Assembly: GCA_019096065.1 (NCBI GenBank)
Contig: JAGUCH010000001.1
Span: forward strand, 4,836,001-4,900,000
Direction of reading: 5' to 3'
Length of the DNA: 64,000 nt
Source of the DNA: Paracyclopina nana
Lineage: Eukaryota > Arthropoda > Copepoda > Cyclopoida > Cyclopettidae
The notes beneath the pieces were generated by a model. The model worked only from the letters and a program-made list of their open reading frames with translations. It did not search any database and had not been told where the DNA came from. Position numbers and translations under genes: made by a program. This document shows positions 1 to 12,300 of the stretch, one piece after another. How positions within the stretch are numbered: position 1 is the stretch's first letter; the number at the start of each line of letters is the position of its first letter.

Positions 1-288
1 CACCATTTTAGGATAATCAATTGAAATTAGGCGCGGAAATTCGCTGAATGAGGAGCTATGATAGCCTGTTTTTAGCTTACAGGTGCTACGTCAATTTCGC
101 AACTTTTTCGAGATGAGCCTGAAAGCGGCATTTTTAATCACTGTGTAATGGGATTATGAATTTGAGTGTTATTTAGAACTCCTTCTGGATTAATTCATAT
201 CAAACAACTGGCTTAGTACGTTTATAACACAGCATCTTCTCAACTGAGCAAATCCCATTGCAGAAAAAAGGAGATTAAAATACCTTGT

Positions 289-352
289 TCCCATATGGGG
301 ATCGAACCCTGAACATCATGATTAGGAGTCCAGCGCTCTTTTTACTGAGCTA
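289..352 (-). repeat. tRNA-like sequence (pseudogene or SINE head)
   Basis: Read on the minus strand, this has an A-box-like TGGTAGCTCAG and a B-box-like GGGTTCGATCC at tRNA spacing. The acceptor and T stems pair poorly, so it looks like a tRNA-derived repeat rather than a working tRNA. A weak CCT anticodon position can be made out. Confidence 0.4.
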
Positions 353-837
353 CCAATACAGTTAGAAATATTGTTGATAGAATTCCTTTTTATTCTTCTT
401 CTAAGCTGAGCTAAGCTTAGTAGAAGAGTAGAGTCTCTATCAGAGATCCGCTCACTCGTGATTGGCACGAGATACAAAAAATAATGAGTGTTATCCGACA
501 GCCTAGAGGTGTATAATCCTATTACTATTAGCTGGCCCCCAACATTTCAAGCATTGGCTAAAATTGAATTTAGGAAAGTTTTTAGGCTTGATTTTTGCAA
601 TATATGCCTTAAATTTTGCGATTCGCTTTATTCCAGAAAGCGAGCGTGAGCTCATCAAAGCTGACCCAACGGTCTAGCCGTCAACATGCGCCTGTTGCCA
701 TTGCGTCTTGCCACTATGCCGCGCCGGCCCGTTCGGCCATGTTGTTGCAGCGCTTGCTAGTCGCCAGCTTACTGCTACTGCAGTAGCTATTTGACCCAGC
801 TCCTACGCAACTTTTTCACAATTGAATTAATGGCTCA

Positions 838-893
838 GTGGTAGAGCATCGGCGTGCTAGCTGGGTGCCCTGGGTTCGATTCTTGCTGCCTCC
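838..893 (+). repeat. tRNA-like sequence
   Basis: TGGCTCAGTGGTAGAGC resembles an A box and GGGTTCGATTC a B box, at tRNA spacing. A matching copy in the opposite orientation lies at 1247-1309. The full cloverleaf is imperfect, so this is read as a tRNA-derived module of a repeat. Confidence 0.45.
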
Positions 894-947
894 TTCCTTT
901 TTTTCGTTGATTCAAATAAAATAGGTGGCGCAAGGATCTAGTGAGGT

Positions 948-1175
948 GTAATGATCATTATCCACTTGTAGATGCATAATGTTCATTATCCTCCTCTAGA
1001 TCAAACAACAATGAAAAATCATGGAAATTATACGGTCGCAGCTTATGTACTGCTTACTATTAGCTGAGACGGCTGAGCAGTACATAAGCTCCGACCTTAT
1101 AATTTCCATGATGCTCTTTGATTCGCAGGATGATAATGAACATTATTCATCTACAAGTGGATAATGATCATTATA
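948..1175. repeat. Hairpin (inverted repeat) between two tRNA-like modules
   Basis: The segment around 948-995 (AATGATCATTATCCACTTG) is the reverse complement of 1128-1175, and the inner part around 1020-1060 pairs with 1085-1115 (CAGTACATAAGCT). The arms are nearly perfect, giving a long stem typical of a MITE. Confidence 0.65.
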
Positions 1176-1246
1176 TCTCAATTCTCAATTGATCTGTGCG
1201 CCATCTATTTCATATCCATATAAAAGAAAAAGCAGTGGAGGGCTGC

Positions 1247-1309
1247 AAGAATCGAACCCAGGGCAACCGATTAGGGCGCCGACGCTCTACCACTGAGCTA
1301 TCAGTGTAA
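1247..1309 (-). repeat. tRNA-like sequence, inverted partner of the one at 838
   Basis: On the minus strand, TAGCTCAGTGGTAGAGC and GGGTTCGATTC form A- and B-box-like blocks. It mirrors the copy at 838-893, so the two flank the hairpin like terminal repeats. Confidence 0.45.
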
Positions 1310-2147
1310 CCATAAAAAGATTTGTTTTTTGTCGTTACTTGTTCTTGATAGAGCTAGATGGGTCAAGCGAGGAAAGGGGAACCAATGTTTTCGGACGTCA
1401 GTTCAGCTGTAGTGACGTCAGGACGCGCGAGCGTAGTTGACCCGTGCCTTTTTGGTGTTACAAGACATGTACTTTAATATCAGGCCAAAAGTAGCCAAAT
1501 TCATCAAACAATACTGCCACTTTTATTGTGCAAATCAATTCCGGAAGCACTTTTAAATGTGGCTTTGGCTTACCCGAAAGCCAGCCTTAAAGCCAGCCTT
1601 AAATTTCACTAAAAATTGGAATTTCAGACAATGTAAGGCTCAAAATATGGTCAAATCATAATAATGTGTATCCATCTAATGCCTCAAAACAAGTGGAGCA
1701 TGCTTAAATCCTACCTTGCCAAATATAATCATGAGAAAAATTTGCTTAATACTGACGTACGTCCCAACTTAGGCAGCAGAAAGACGTCCAATAACTTACA
1801 AAATTAGTCGCTACTCGCTAGGCTAGATATGGGGTCTGTTTACTGTTTCCTAGCGCAGCAAAAACATGACCGTACGGGCCGGCGCGGCATGGTGGCAAGA
1901 CGCAACGGCGCAACAGGCGCATGTTGCAGGCTAGACTGCTGGGTCAGCTTCGATGAGCTCACGCTCGCTGTGTGCAGCGGCCACCAGCGCGGCCGGTGCA
2001 AGCTAGACCGCTGGGTCAACTTTGATGAGCTGTCTGCAATAAAACAAACCCCAAAATTTAAGGCATATCTTGCAAAAAAATGAGCAAGAAAATCAATTCT
2101 TAATTGACTTTCAGGTATTGCTTGAAATGTTGGGGGTAGCTAATAGT

Positions 2148-2299
2148 AATAGGATTATACACCTCTAGGCTGTCGGATAACACTCATTATTTTATAGTGT
2201 CGCGTGCCAATCACTCGTTCGCTCCGCTCACTCGTGATCTGTCACTTGACACTAAAAAATAATTCGTGTTATCCTCCAGCCTAGAGGTGTATAATCCTA
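2148..2299. repeat. Short palindromic MITE
   Basis: The ends AGGATTATACACCTCTAGGC and their complement at 2280-2299 form an inverted repeat that continues inward through GGATAACAC and TAGTGTC. A related half copy lies near 440-530. No coding content. Confidence 0.6.
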
Positions 2300-2376
2300 T
2301 ATTACTTACATTTTTGTAAGCCTTATAAGAACTAATTACATGAAGAAGAGTATTATGTATCTAATTACTTGATTAA

Positions 2377-3283
2377 GGCTCATTATCTTCCACGTCTTTG
2401 ATCGGGTGCCGGTATTACGATCGAATTTAGGGGGGATTTTAAAGCCGAATTGATAAGGGATTTTAAAGTCGAATCACCTGGATTTTAAGATCGAACTGAA
2501 ATTGATACTGGGTAATAAGATCGAACGGGAAAACAAAAAATGAACCTCTACCTGGATTTTAAAGTCGAAACATCTAGATTTTAGAGTCGAACTCAATAGA
2601 TTCTAAAGTTGAAACACCTGGATTTTAAAGTCGAAACACTCAGATTAAAAAGTCGAATGTCATATTCGGGAAATTCATCAAGCCTTTTTATATCTATCTC
2701 AAAATCACTGATGATTTCATCTGTTTTTGACAAAAAAGTCCAAAGGTTAGGCCTATGATTAGGAAGTTGCCTCTTTAAAAAGGCATGGTAACTTTCAGCA
2801 GAATTGTTTGTACTGTTTTCAATTCCAAAGACTGACAGATTTTCTGGAGATATTCTACCAAGCCATTGCTTTCGAATGAATTACTTGAAATTATCCACCT
2901 TACAGACATCTACTTGACTGAATTGGAAATTTTGTGCCAGCAATTCAGTGACTTTAAAATCCAGGTATTTCGATCTTAAAATCCAGGTATAGTTTGGTGT
3001 TGTAATTCACCGTTCGATCTTATTACCCTGAGACTAAAAAACCATCGGACTTAATACCCTACTCTTTTGAATTTAACACCCAGTCTCTAAAAAAGCTTCG
3101 ACTTTATAATCCCATGTTGATTTCGATCTTAAAATTTCGATCTTATTACCGTTCCCCCTTTGATCGTAGCATGGTTGCGGTTGTTATCGGTTCTTATTTA
3201 CTGACAAGGTTGCGATGTCAGTAAATAAGAAGCGATAACAACCGTAAGCATGCCACGATCAAAGACGCAGGAGATAATGAGCC
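2377..3283. repeat. Hairpin MITE (GGCTCATTATC family), copy 1, split by an insertion
   Basis: The left end GGCTCATTATCTTCC starts at 2377 and its complement ends at 3283. The right part (3158-3283) holds a stem in which TTATTTACTGAC pairs with GTCAGTAAATAA. It is split by a 753-bp insertion at 2405-3157. A second copy at 18058-18352 shows the uninterrupted junction. Confidence 0.75.
2405..3157 (-). mobile_element. MULE-type element with arrayed terminal motifs, degenerate
   Basis: The ends GGTGCCGGTATTACGATCG and the complement of 3139-3157 are imperfect inverted repeats. The insertion is flanked by the 9-bp duplication CTTTGATCG (2396-2404 and 3158-3166), as expected for Mutator-like elements. 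Both ends hold many degenerate copies of a motif like GATTTTAAAGTCGAA, in opposite orientations. Between about 2660 and 2945 the minus strand encodes a broken fragment with the pattern TNNSAESYHAFLK...PNLWTF, which resembles the C-terminal part of MULE transposases. It has an in-frame stop and is not functional here. Confidence 0.65.
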
Positions 3284-3323
3284 AAAGAATTAAAGCCCAA
3301 ATAGGCCAAAAAGGCACAAAAAG

Positions 3324-3758
3324 CAGAGACTTATATAGAAAGAGAAGTGCTACTTCTTGCATTCTCACTGCACGCGAGCGCGCACCAAGTGCTACAAGTT
3401 ATTTTGAAAACGTTTGGGTCAGCTGTTCTAATAAAATAGTCGGAGGGCTGTATTGATCCAGCAAGGAAAATGCCAACTGGCACCTCTGTTTTACAACTTT
3501 TAATTCCTAATAGTTGGGGAAATATTTAAAAAAGACAAAAGATAGCCCTAGCAAAATTGAACAGCTCGTAAAATAGGACTTTTTTGGCTAAGTGGACTCA
3601 TTCAGGAGTTATTAGCAACCAAAAGTCTGCCCCGGCCCAAATTCAGCCAGCCGCGACCAGTATTCCATTGTAGTCTCTTTTGGAGCGTGCAGCAGATCTG
3701 CAAACGCACCCCCATAAGCCTCGCCCAGTAGCACTTCTCTTGTTATGCAAGTCTCTGA
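3324..3758. repeat. MITE with CAGAGACTTAT ends, copy 1
   Basis: CAGAGACTTATAT at 3324 with AGAGAAGTGCT just inside is matched in inverted form at 3728-3758. A better-preserved relative lies at 27927-28384. The rest of 3284-4271 holds no gene that I can support. Confidence 0.55.
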
Positions 3759-4289
3759 CAAAAAGCATTTTTTGCGAATACGCATCAAAAACAAGGTTTT
3801 GAGGGACCAATATGCTAGAATTGTTGTAATCATCTTCAAATTCTTAGCAAGAATCAGGGAAATCTAGTTCCTCTCCTGTCAGCAATTATTGTTGCTGTTC
3901 TGTCGCCAGGTTGCTTAGGGCATCCATCTCCAAATAGTTATTTGCTACTTATAGGGACAATTTATAGATAATTTTTAGAAATGTTCCTTCATATACAGTA
4001 CAGGCTCACAAGTTTATACTATACTGAGAGATGTTTCGTAAGATTCTTGCGAAAATTCCTCTTAAGATTCTGGAAACATTAACAGTATATAAAAGCCCAA
4101 AGGCTCCTTGGAAAAACAAAATATAGATATTATCATTTTTGTTATGTAAAGCGAACGACAAGTATTTTAAAAAATAAAAACTATTTAATCAGCCTCCAGT
4201 CAAAAGCTTTCAGGATGAACTGCCTGAATCGGTCTCAAAAGTTTTATGGATGGCTGATGAATGAAAACTGTCCCCACCAGAATTTCGAA

Positions 4290-4650
4290 AACGTGAAAGT
4301 TACTTATTGTGACGTGTCACTGCCGTAGGATTTTTAAGCGTGCACGCTTCTTTTAAGTGACGTGTACATGCGTATTTTAGGCGTAAAATGAAAACGTACA
4401 CGTTTGTTTTTTAAGTTTGTCTCACGTTAAGTATACTTGACGTGACTGTAACTTGGTTATGTACGCTTATACATGTGTTTCAAGTCAAGTACATTTAACT
4501 TGTACGATATCCCAAATTCTTCCATCCACGTTTATTATTGAACATCAATGAACATGAAGTGTACGTTTTGTGTGAGTAATTTATTAAAAATTCAATAGCA
4601 TACGTCCTTAGGTGGTTCATGCGAGTACGTATCGTAATTAATGATTACAA
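4290..4650. repeat. Left subterminal repeat region of element 1
   Basis: This stretch is filled with short motifs such as GACGTGT, ACGTACACG, CTTGACGTGACTG and GTGTACG in both orientations. The run AAGTTTGTCTCACGTTAAGTA (about 4415-4440) recurs in the same orientation near the other end (about 13325-13348). Such clustered motifs are usually transposase or accessory-protein binding sites in CACTA-like elements. Their role here is inferred. Confidence 0.6.
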
Positions 4651-4693
4651 AAAATACTTTGTTAAGTATATTTCAATGGTTACTTCACATAAG

Positions 4694-7600
4694 TTACATG
4701 AACAAAGATGAGAAAGACACATTAATGATAATGTCTTCAAACAACACTCCTTTCCCATAGACTTTCTTTTTAGGAATAGTGTACGTCTCATCTGGGATCT
4801 CTTTAATGAATGTTCGCACACCAATTTTCTCGAAGTTCAAATGAGGAACGTCATCGTGGAAGTACTCCTCTGTCTCCAATTTGATACAACTGTACCCATC
4901 GTTGGACACATCACATACACGGTAAAAATCATAGCTGCCATCGATAAGTGCAAAGATGATGTTATCTTGCGACCTACTTTTCTTTGGCTCAGCTGAAACA
5001 CGCACATTCCTGTCGCAGTAATGATCCACAAATTTTGATATGAATAGTCTTTGCATGGCAGTCTTAGGAAAGCTACAAGTGTTGTTAGTGAGTGATTTGA
5101 TGACACGTTGGAACTCCGCTTCAAACCGTTCAGCACTTATGTCATCAAGTTTTTTGTTCTTGCGCACTTCAAATAAATGGTAATAGATGTGCACGTTATA
5201 GCTGCAATTTTTGGCTCCAAATTGCTCCTCAAATTGCCCATAGAAATCAACATGCAGTTCCTCCAAGTATTCAACCTTGAACTTTTCATACATGCGCTGT
5301 GGAAGTTAGGCTGCAATGGTCAGGTATGCGTAAGTCAACCACATCTTTCGAAGTCCCTTATTGTGTGATCCCTGAAGAGCATTGGCAAATATAATGAACC
5401 CACATGTAAGGAAGCTCAGAAACTCTTCCGACTTATAATGTGTGAAGCAACTTTCCAAGCATCTTGGACGCCTACTGAATTCAGTTGGAATGGACATGAC
5501 TTTCCAACTATTGTCAAATCTCCGAATAATGTCTAGTACACTTTTTGAGTACTGCACTTTGCCTTTCTTCGGTTGTAGAATTTTCTCCAGTATCTTTTTG
5601 GTCATCCCAAGCGCAATCAGATGCATTGGTTCAATGTCGCATGTTTCGACAAAATCAAATCCGGGATCTTCCAAAAGAACAGTAATTGCCTTTAAGCCGA
5701 AAGTCCACTTATCATCGTCGTACAAGGTTTTGCCACGAGTCCTCATTTTCTCATAAATTTTCAGAGTGTCACTATGTGATCTCCTCTTGTATCCAACCGT
5801 GGTCTTGTCGTAGATGACATTTTTAGGCAACTTTTCATCTTTTTCCACTTTAACGGCAGTTGCTTCATTTTCCGGATCATCAAGTTCCTGTGCGACTGAC
5901 TTTTTTTTCCTTTTCAGGATTCGACCAGGCGCCAAACATCTATCGCACGCAAAGTAGCCGCTGTGGCTTTTAAGACATTTGACTTTCGCCCGCATAGGTG
6001 CATCTGCAATGAACCATCTTAGAAAGAAGCCCAACGGATGGCAAGTTTTGATGGTGTCCCTTAACATCTCAAGTACACATTGTTCCTTATTAGTGCGGTG
6101 AATAAAGATGCCAAGTACATGAACTAATTTGCACCCTTCAAATCTCACACATAAAATAGTCATTTGGTCAATTCCACTGACTGACAACGGCACGCCATCA
6201 AGGCATAAATCGTAGTTAGCTGCATATGGGCCTTTAGTGTCAGTCTTGCCGTGAAGAAGTTCATGGTACTTATATACCTCTTCCAAGTCACAATACGTCC
6301 AGCTAGACAATTGTTCAAATTGTGATCTTGGGTATTTTCGTTGCGGATATTTGTCAGCTTCTACGAAAATGCGCTCATTTTCCTCAGTGTCACTTTGGTC
6401 ACGTTTCCTAAGCTCAAACTTCATGTGAACTGGCGGAGCAAGCTTCAAAATACGTTTTCGGATTGTCTTGTAATGTTGAAATTTGCGTTCGGGCATTACG
6501 CTACGAATGAAATCCCACATGCCTTGACTCTGGCCTTCCTTCATGTAGTACCGTGCGCACTGGGTTAGAAATCGTTTTTCAAATAAACGATTGCGCAACT
6601 GCAATGAATTATGCTTCATCTCCTCTTCAAATTGCTCACAGAGTTCCTCGTACGTTACGTTTTTCCCGCTAGCTTTGCAAAACAGGTCGTCAATTTGCTT
6701 ATACATATTTGCTTCTTCATCGTCACTTTCATCACTTGAGAAGACTTCCTCTAATTCGGATTCACTGTCAATAGATTGGTATTCTCTTTGAAAGGCAGCA
6801 ATCAAGTCTTCCGATTCGTCATTGCCGGATTGGTTATGCTGAAAAAACATAAGACTTTAACAAGTAGTACAATGTAGTTTAACGTTGTAAGTGCTTCAAA
6901 TGACGCAATTAGAAGCTATGACTTCAATAAATGAATTAGGAACTACTAATCATAATGAGAAATAAGATGTGAACATATGTGTCAAACTTTGGTGAATTTG
7001 TCGTTAGGAAAAGTACTTCTTTATTTAAACTTATACTTTAATTTTTTGTTGGCATACCAAAAACATACATATCAAAAAGAAGAATTGAAAGCAAATGCAA
7101 TGAGCAAATTTGGTTGTGCGTAAAGAAATCGCACTAATTGATGATTATAAATGTGCCAAATCAATCACCTCACAAATGAGTTTAACTTCTTCGCCATCCG
7201 AACATGAAACGACTGAATCAGAGTCGCTGTATTCAGTCTCGGATACATAACGCACATTGTAATTGTCCAAGTCATGCTCAAGTAAGTTAGATGGCTGTCT
7301 CAAATTACGAGCCTGTTTCTCGCTGGCCGATTCTTTAAGGCTGTCCTCATATTCTCTTTTCAAATACTCAATGTCAACAAGTTCTTGGCTTACCCGTTGA
7401 CTGTCAGCAGCCATTTCTTCATCCATTTGAACAGTCACATTCCTGTTTAAGTGGAATGTGCCTCGATCTAGTTCATTGTAATTTGAAGCATCAGCGAGAA
7501 TGCTGCTGTTTTCCACAATCTCAAGCAACGCTTCTCTTTTTGCAAGCTTAGCGGGAACGTAATGATTTGTGAAAAACTCCTTGTCACTCTTGTAGACTTC

Positions 7601-8888
7601 ACTTGGAGAGCAATTGAACGCTTTGAGAGGATCTTGCGCATCAGGAAGCGTTTCCTCATTCAAAATCTCATCAGCATACTTTCTCTTCAAATATTGCCTC
7701 CCTTTCGTCAAGAGAGCCCGGTACTTGGCTAACTTTTCATCCGATGTGGAAGGTGCTGGAAAAGTTTGGGAGGCCTCCACGTCAGCTTCATGGTCCGATG
7801 ACGCCTCAATGTCATTATCGAACAGTTGTTGGCTTGCATACAAGTCCTTTGGGTGCTGTTGTGGTCCCAAAAATGCATTGAGCTCTTCCCTGTTAGTGCA
7901 TTCGACAGCGTGGTCCTCTTCTGAGCAATTGGCACCAATGGAATCGAAGTGTTTTTGGACTGCCTCAAAAAGTTTGTCGTTGACGTCACTATCGGATGAA
8001 CTTGAGCTTGACCTCAGAATGCGCTCGGCCAAGATGATCTATAATATAAGGTGACATACTAGCTGAGCTTCACTTCTATGAGCTGTCAGACTATACTGTG
8101 GTACCCCGTCTGACGAAAAAAATTGAACACTGTGAATTTTATCAATATTAACAATTTCATTTTTTGCCAGAGTTTCACAGAAAACACCAAAATAGAGAGC
8201 TTTTGAGAAGTAAAAAAAATCTGGCAACACTGACTTCAAAACAAAACAGTTTCAGCAAAAATTAGCCACATTGGATTTAAAGGAGTAAATGAGAAAAGTA
8301 GCAAAGATGCTGATAGTAGCCCTTCCTGTTTTTAAAGCCTGGGCTGGAAAATTCAATGTTATTGAAGTTAAAGTTGATTATATTATAAATTGATAATCAT
8401 ATCCAAGCTAAAAATGCATTTTAAAATGAAAAATTCTTAGGGAATAATATTAGAAATCATAAGCTCCAGCATCTGTATTACTTTCTACTTTAGTTCCCTC
8501 TTTTAGTGATAGCAGCGCCGCCACAGTTATGACGAACAGATTTCGTGATTTTATGTCTTTTTGTTCCGTCAAGAATAGCCTTACGAGATGGGGCTGCGCT
8601 CGGCGACAGCCTTAAGGGTATCCCTAATTCGACCAAGCAGTCCAACATCTTGGCTTGTAATAAACGTTTCGCCGCTGTAAAATAAACAAGCTTATACAAC
8701 AAATCATAACAGAATGCTAAATGAGAATGAGCTTACTGCCGATCGATCGCATCTTGGACTATTCGACAAGTTGAGTGATCGCCTCTTTGACGAAACTCTT
8801 CAATTTCTCTGCCAAGTTTGGCCAAGTCATTCCTCCTTTTGGAACGCTCGCTGATGATACGCGTCTTCTTCGTTTTTGACCGTGGCAT
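4694..8888 (-). pseudogene. Tnp2/CACTA-like transposase, element 1, in-frame stop
   Basis: The main body has two exons, 8038-7169 and 6838-4694. A 330-bp GT...AG intron joins an acidic N-terminal part to the catalytic part. Motifs include CDLEEVYKYHELLHG, FIADAPMRAKVK followed by a CxxC pair (FACDRC), and DIEPMHLIALGMTKK. These match the Tnp2-like transposase of CACTA/EnSpm elements and align with the intact protein at 19029-22046. A TAA at 5306-5308 interrupts the frame after AYLTIAA, and the same frame continues to 4694 with C-terminal sequence that still aligns to element 2. Possible upstream exons, 8888-8737 (MPRSKTKKTR, basic) and 8674-8585, resemble the first exon of element 2. They join to 8038 one base out of frame, so the 5' end is uncertain or damaged. 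Probably inactive unless the stop is read through. Confidence 0.75.
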
Positions 8889-9330
8889 TTTCCTGAAATA
8901 AAGATATATTTCTAAAGTTTGTGTAAAATTCGTCAAATGGCGTGGCGTTATAAATGACTTGCAAAAAATATTAATTTTCCCGTCAATACTTTTATCGTCA
9001 AATCGCAGTCGCTTCCGGAACCGAAATATTGCCAGTAACGTTAATTAATTCTAAATTAGAAATTGTACCTTATCTTAATTGATATTCGTATTGCAGGTGA
9101 ACGGATTAATCTTTGGGGATTACACCGACGCCATTTTTGTTTCGGCTGCAAGATTCGACAGGATTGCGGGCAATCGCGCTCATTTCCCGGAAAAGCGTGA
9201 GCGGAGACTTCGAGCACTCGGCACTGCCTAGCTGGAACGCTCGCCCAAAGTCAGCTGACGTTTGGGGGACTTGCCTGCTCAGTCGCTCATCAGCTGCTTG
9301 CTAGAGCAGACGTTCGCTCCGTAGGAATCG

Positions 9331-9391
9331 TGACGTACAAAACGAGAAAACGTACACGTACACTTAACGTGGAAGTAACGTGGAAGTCGCC
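9331..9391. promoter_or_regulatory. ACGT-motif cluster upstream of the accessory gene
   Basis: AACGTACACGTACACTTAACG and repeated AACGTGGAAGT sit directly before the start codon at 9392, within the roughly 500-bp divergent interval (8889-9391). The same motifs fill both subterminal regions of the element. Binding of the same protein at ends and promoter would give autoregulation; this is inference. Confidence 0.4.
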
Positions 9392-12300
9392 ATGGCGGAA
9401 CACGTTGGACCCATTATACGAGAGACCTACCATTCCTCACTGATGACAGTGAAGACTAGTCATGCCTCCTATGACTCAGTCATTATCTGCGACATCGATG
9501 GACCCAAAAAATTCATCATGGTCACTCTGGACTACAAGGACATGAAAGGTCGCCCCCTTCAGGAAATCTTCAACTTCGACGCGGAGATGACCCTGAGCAA
9601 AGCAAATAGGATTGCTTTCCGTGACGTTTACGTCCAATTTGATTCGCCGCCAAGGAAATGGGCAATTTTTGCGCGAGTGCAAACAGGTACTGCTTAATGC
9701 TTCACGTTGTCTTGATTGCGGCGTAATCTTGATACTTATGTCAATTTCAGGCGTGGAGAAATTTGCGCGTGACAAAGCCATCAAGGATTTGAATGATGAC
9801 GTCAAAAATGTTCGTCAAGCTGAGTTGCAGCATTATTACATCAACACGATGGCTACGAGCTATTTGGAGAAGTTGGCCAAAAACTACAACTACCCCAAAA
9901 AGGATCCGAAGAGCAACAAGTTCCACATTGTAAAGTATGGTGAACGATCAATGAGGAACACTGACACTCCATTTCCTGTCACTGACGACACTACTGATGC
10001 CTCACCAGCCAAGCGTAGCAAAGGCTCGGCTGAAAAGAAGAAGGTAACTTTCCATTGGCATTATGAACTCGTATGTTTAACTTAAACACTTATTTTAGGA
10101 AAAGCAAAAGAAAACGACTGGATGGCCAAGTACCAGTGCTGAGGGGAGTCAGCAGCAACCATCATGCTCTCAAGGTGCTCCAACTGCTGGTGGTAGCTCA
10201 CCAAGGAAAAGGAAGAGTACCGATGCGCCAATGCCAACGAAGAAAACCGGAAAAATAGTCGGTCTAACTGTTTCGCAGCCAATAACTGCCTTTGAAAGCT
10301 TGTCGGACGATGACTTTGTCATTCCTAGTTCACAAACGTCCACGGCAAGTACATCAAAGAAGAAAACTCCTTCAAAGAGCTTGACCCCTGCAAAGAAGAT
10401 GCCAAAAGGAATGACTGAGTCAGGCAAGACGAAGTCGACTAAGACTCGAGGTCAAGCTACAAGCAGCATCGAGTTGGTGCCAAATCCAATGGATCCGCCA
10501 TCTGCATTCCAAGATGCTCCTGTCCAAATGGAGACACAAGATCCAACAAATGCCACTTATGTTGACGATAATGTCACGTTTGTTGTAAACGACCCAGGAT
10601 CGTGTGAGCAAGTGGAATTGGCAACAAACGACTCAGTTCAAAATCTTTTGTCAACAATGGGTACGGAACTGATTCAATATCTGGATACAATGAAAAGAGA
10701 GTTGACAGACTCTCAACGTTTCATTGTCACCACTGTTCTTGAGAACCAGTTGCCAAAAATTGTGGACAAAGTCATCGATGAGAAATTGAATGCTATTTTA
10801 AGTAGCGTTGATGTCCGTCTCGAAAGCTTGGCCAAGCAGTTGGGCGCTACTGACAAGCAAGTGAAGTCACTTTTGGATAAGTCTACGGTAATTATACGAT
10901 ATCACTATACTAACAATTAAGTTTCATATCATGAGGTGTTTTCATTGCAGGCAACAAACCAATGGAAGAAGGATTTGACTAAAGCTGTGTCAAGTGCAGT
11001 AGCAAAGCAGGGTCAAATGACTTTGAGAATGAAGGGATCTTCGGCTGAAAAACGAGCTGCTGGAGCGGCAATCATCAGCACGATCGTTCCGTTCAATTAC
11101 GTTGGTACTGCTTTTGACATCTTTTGGGCTGCAGATATCACAAGAAAGCATTTTCTCAACTACATTGCTTCGACACTTGATTCCATTGAATTGGAAAACG
11201 CCATGAATACGATTGCGCAAACTGTAATTGATGCACTTCTCACGCCCATTGCATCTGCCCACTTTGCTGTTGGCGACAGCAAGATGTAAGTACAACTTGA
11301 CTGTAACATTTACTTGTTTTGTAAACCGCGTATTTATATTGCAATCAATAGCGGACGAGCAAAAATGATGTGGTACAAGAGGTGCCTACCTAAGGTATTC
11401 ATGAAGTGGCTCAAAGGACCAGTGGTCAACTATGTCAAGAAGCAGTTTGCTGCAAGGGGTATGGACTGGGTAGAGAACTTCCTTCGTTGCCGTGGCGGTC
11501 TTCAAAATCGCTTCTCCAATGATCGTCAAACAATGGAAAAAGTTGCCGTTGAAAATAGCGAGACGTCTGAAAAAGCAGCGCTCCATCTTTGGCACTATGA
11601 CCGAGCATTCAGCGAATCCAATGAGGTAAGCAACTTTGCCATTGTTTAAATTCAAATCTTGTAAGTAAATTGTACGTTTCTTATAAACTGTAGCACGCTG
11701 CGCCGAACTACATGAAGAAGCCTTCATTTGACGTGTACAAGGCTGCCATTCTTGATAAAGGACCTGTGAAGAAGATGTACGAGGAAGAGCAACGTGGCTT
11801 GAAGCCAAAGGCTGGCAAACATTTTCCAGACGTTGAGTTCATTTTCGATGAGATTATTGAAGGTCACAGAAGCATCAAAACTGATTTCCATATGTACCAG
11901 GCCATTGCAACTTTGGCCACTGCAACTGGTGTCGATCCTAAATCAGTCACCTTCCAAAAGTCCAAATATGTTCCTCAGGTATAACACGCTTATAAAACAA
12001 ATGTTAAACAATTTAATTGTTTTCGACAAATTTGTACATAACGTTCATTTCAGATGCATGACATCTATTTGGAACTGCTTGAGAGTGGTGCTCTGAAAGT
12101 GGATGAGGCACTCAGGAAATTCAAGCTAAGCTCCAATGTCATGGGAGGAGTGGTTGAATGCTCCACAACTTCGGACTCTGCTAAGGATGGCTCTTCAGCT
12201 GATGTGGACAGCTTCCAAAAGGAAGGTTCAAGTGAACTTGACTTGCCAAAGACTGAGAAGATGAGGAAGCGAGTCATCAAGTCAAGCAGAGGATACCGAC

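Larger units (their letters stand above)
478..2190. repeat. Large inverted-repeat element with long arms
   Basis: The arm at about 478-830 is repeated in reverse orientation at about 1830-2190. Examples are ATAATGAGTGTTATCCGACA against its complement near 2171-2190, and the GC-rich CGCGCCGGCCCG-type stretch at 692-735 against 1872-1925. The arms bracket a centre holding two tRNA-like sequences and a hairpin. Nothing in it looks coding. The 1314-1828 part shows no gene or clear repeat. It is probably a fold-back or non-autonomous DNA transposon. Confidence 0.6.

Noticed and set aside
1829..2083. Open frame of 84 codons in a GC-rich stretch
   Set aside because: It lies in one arm of a large inverted repeat, has no recognisable motif and its Cys/Arg-rich composition follows from base content.
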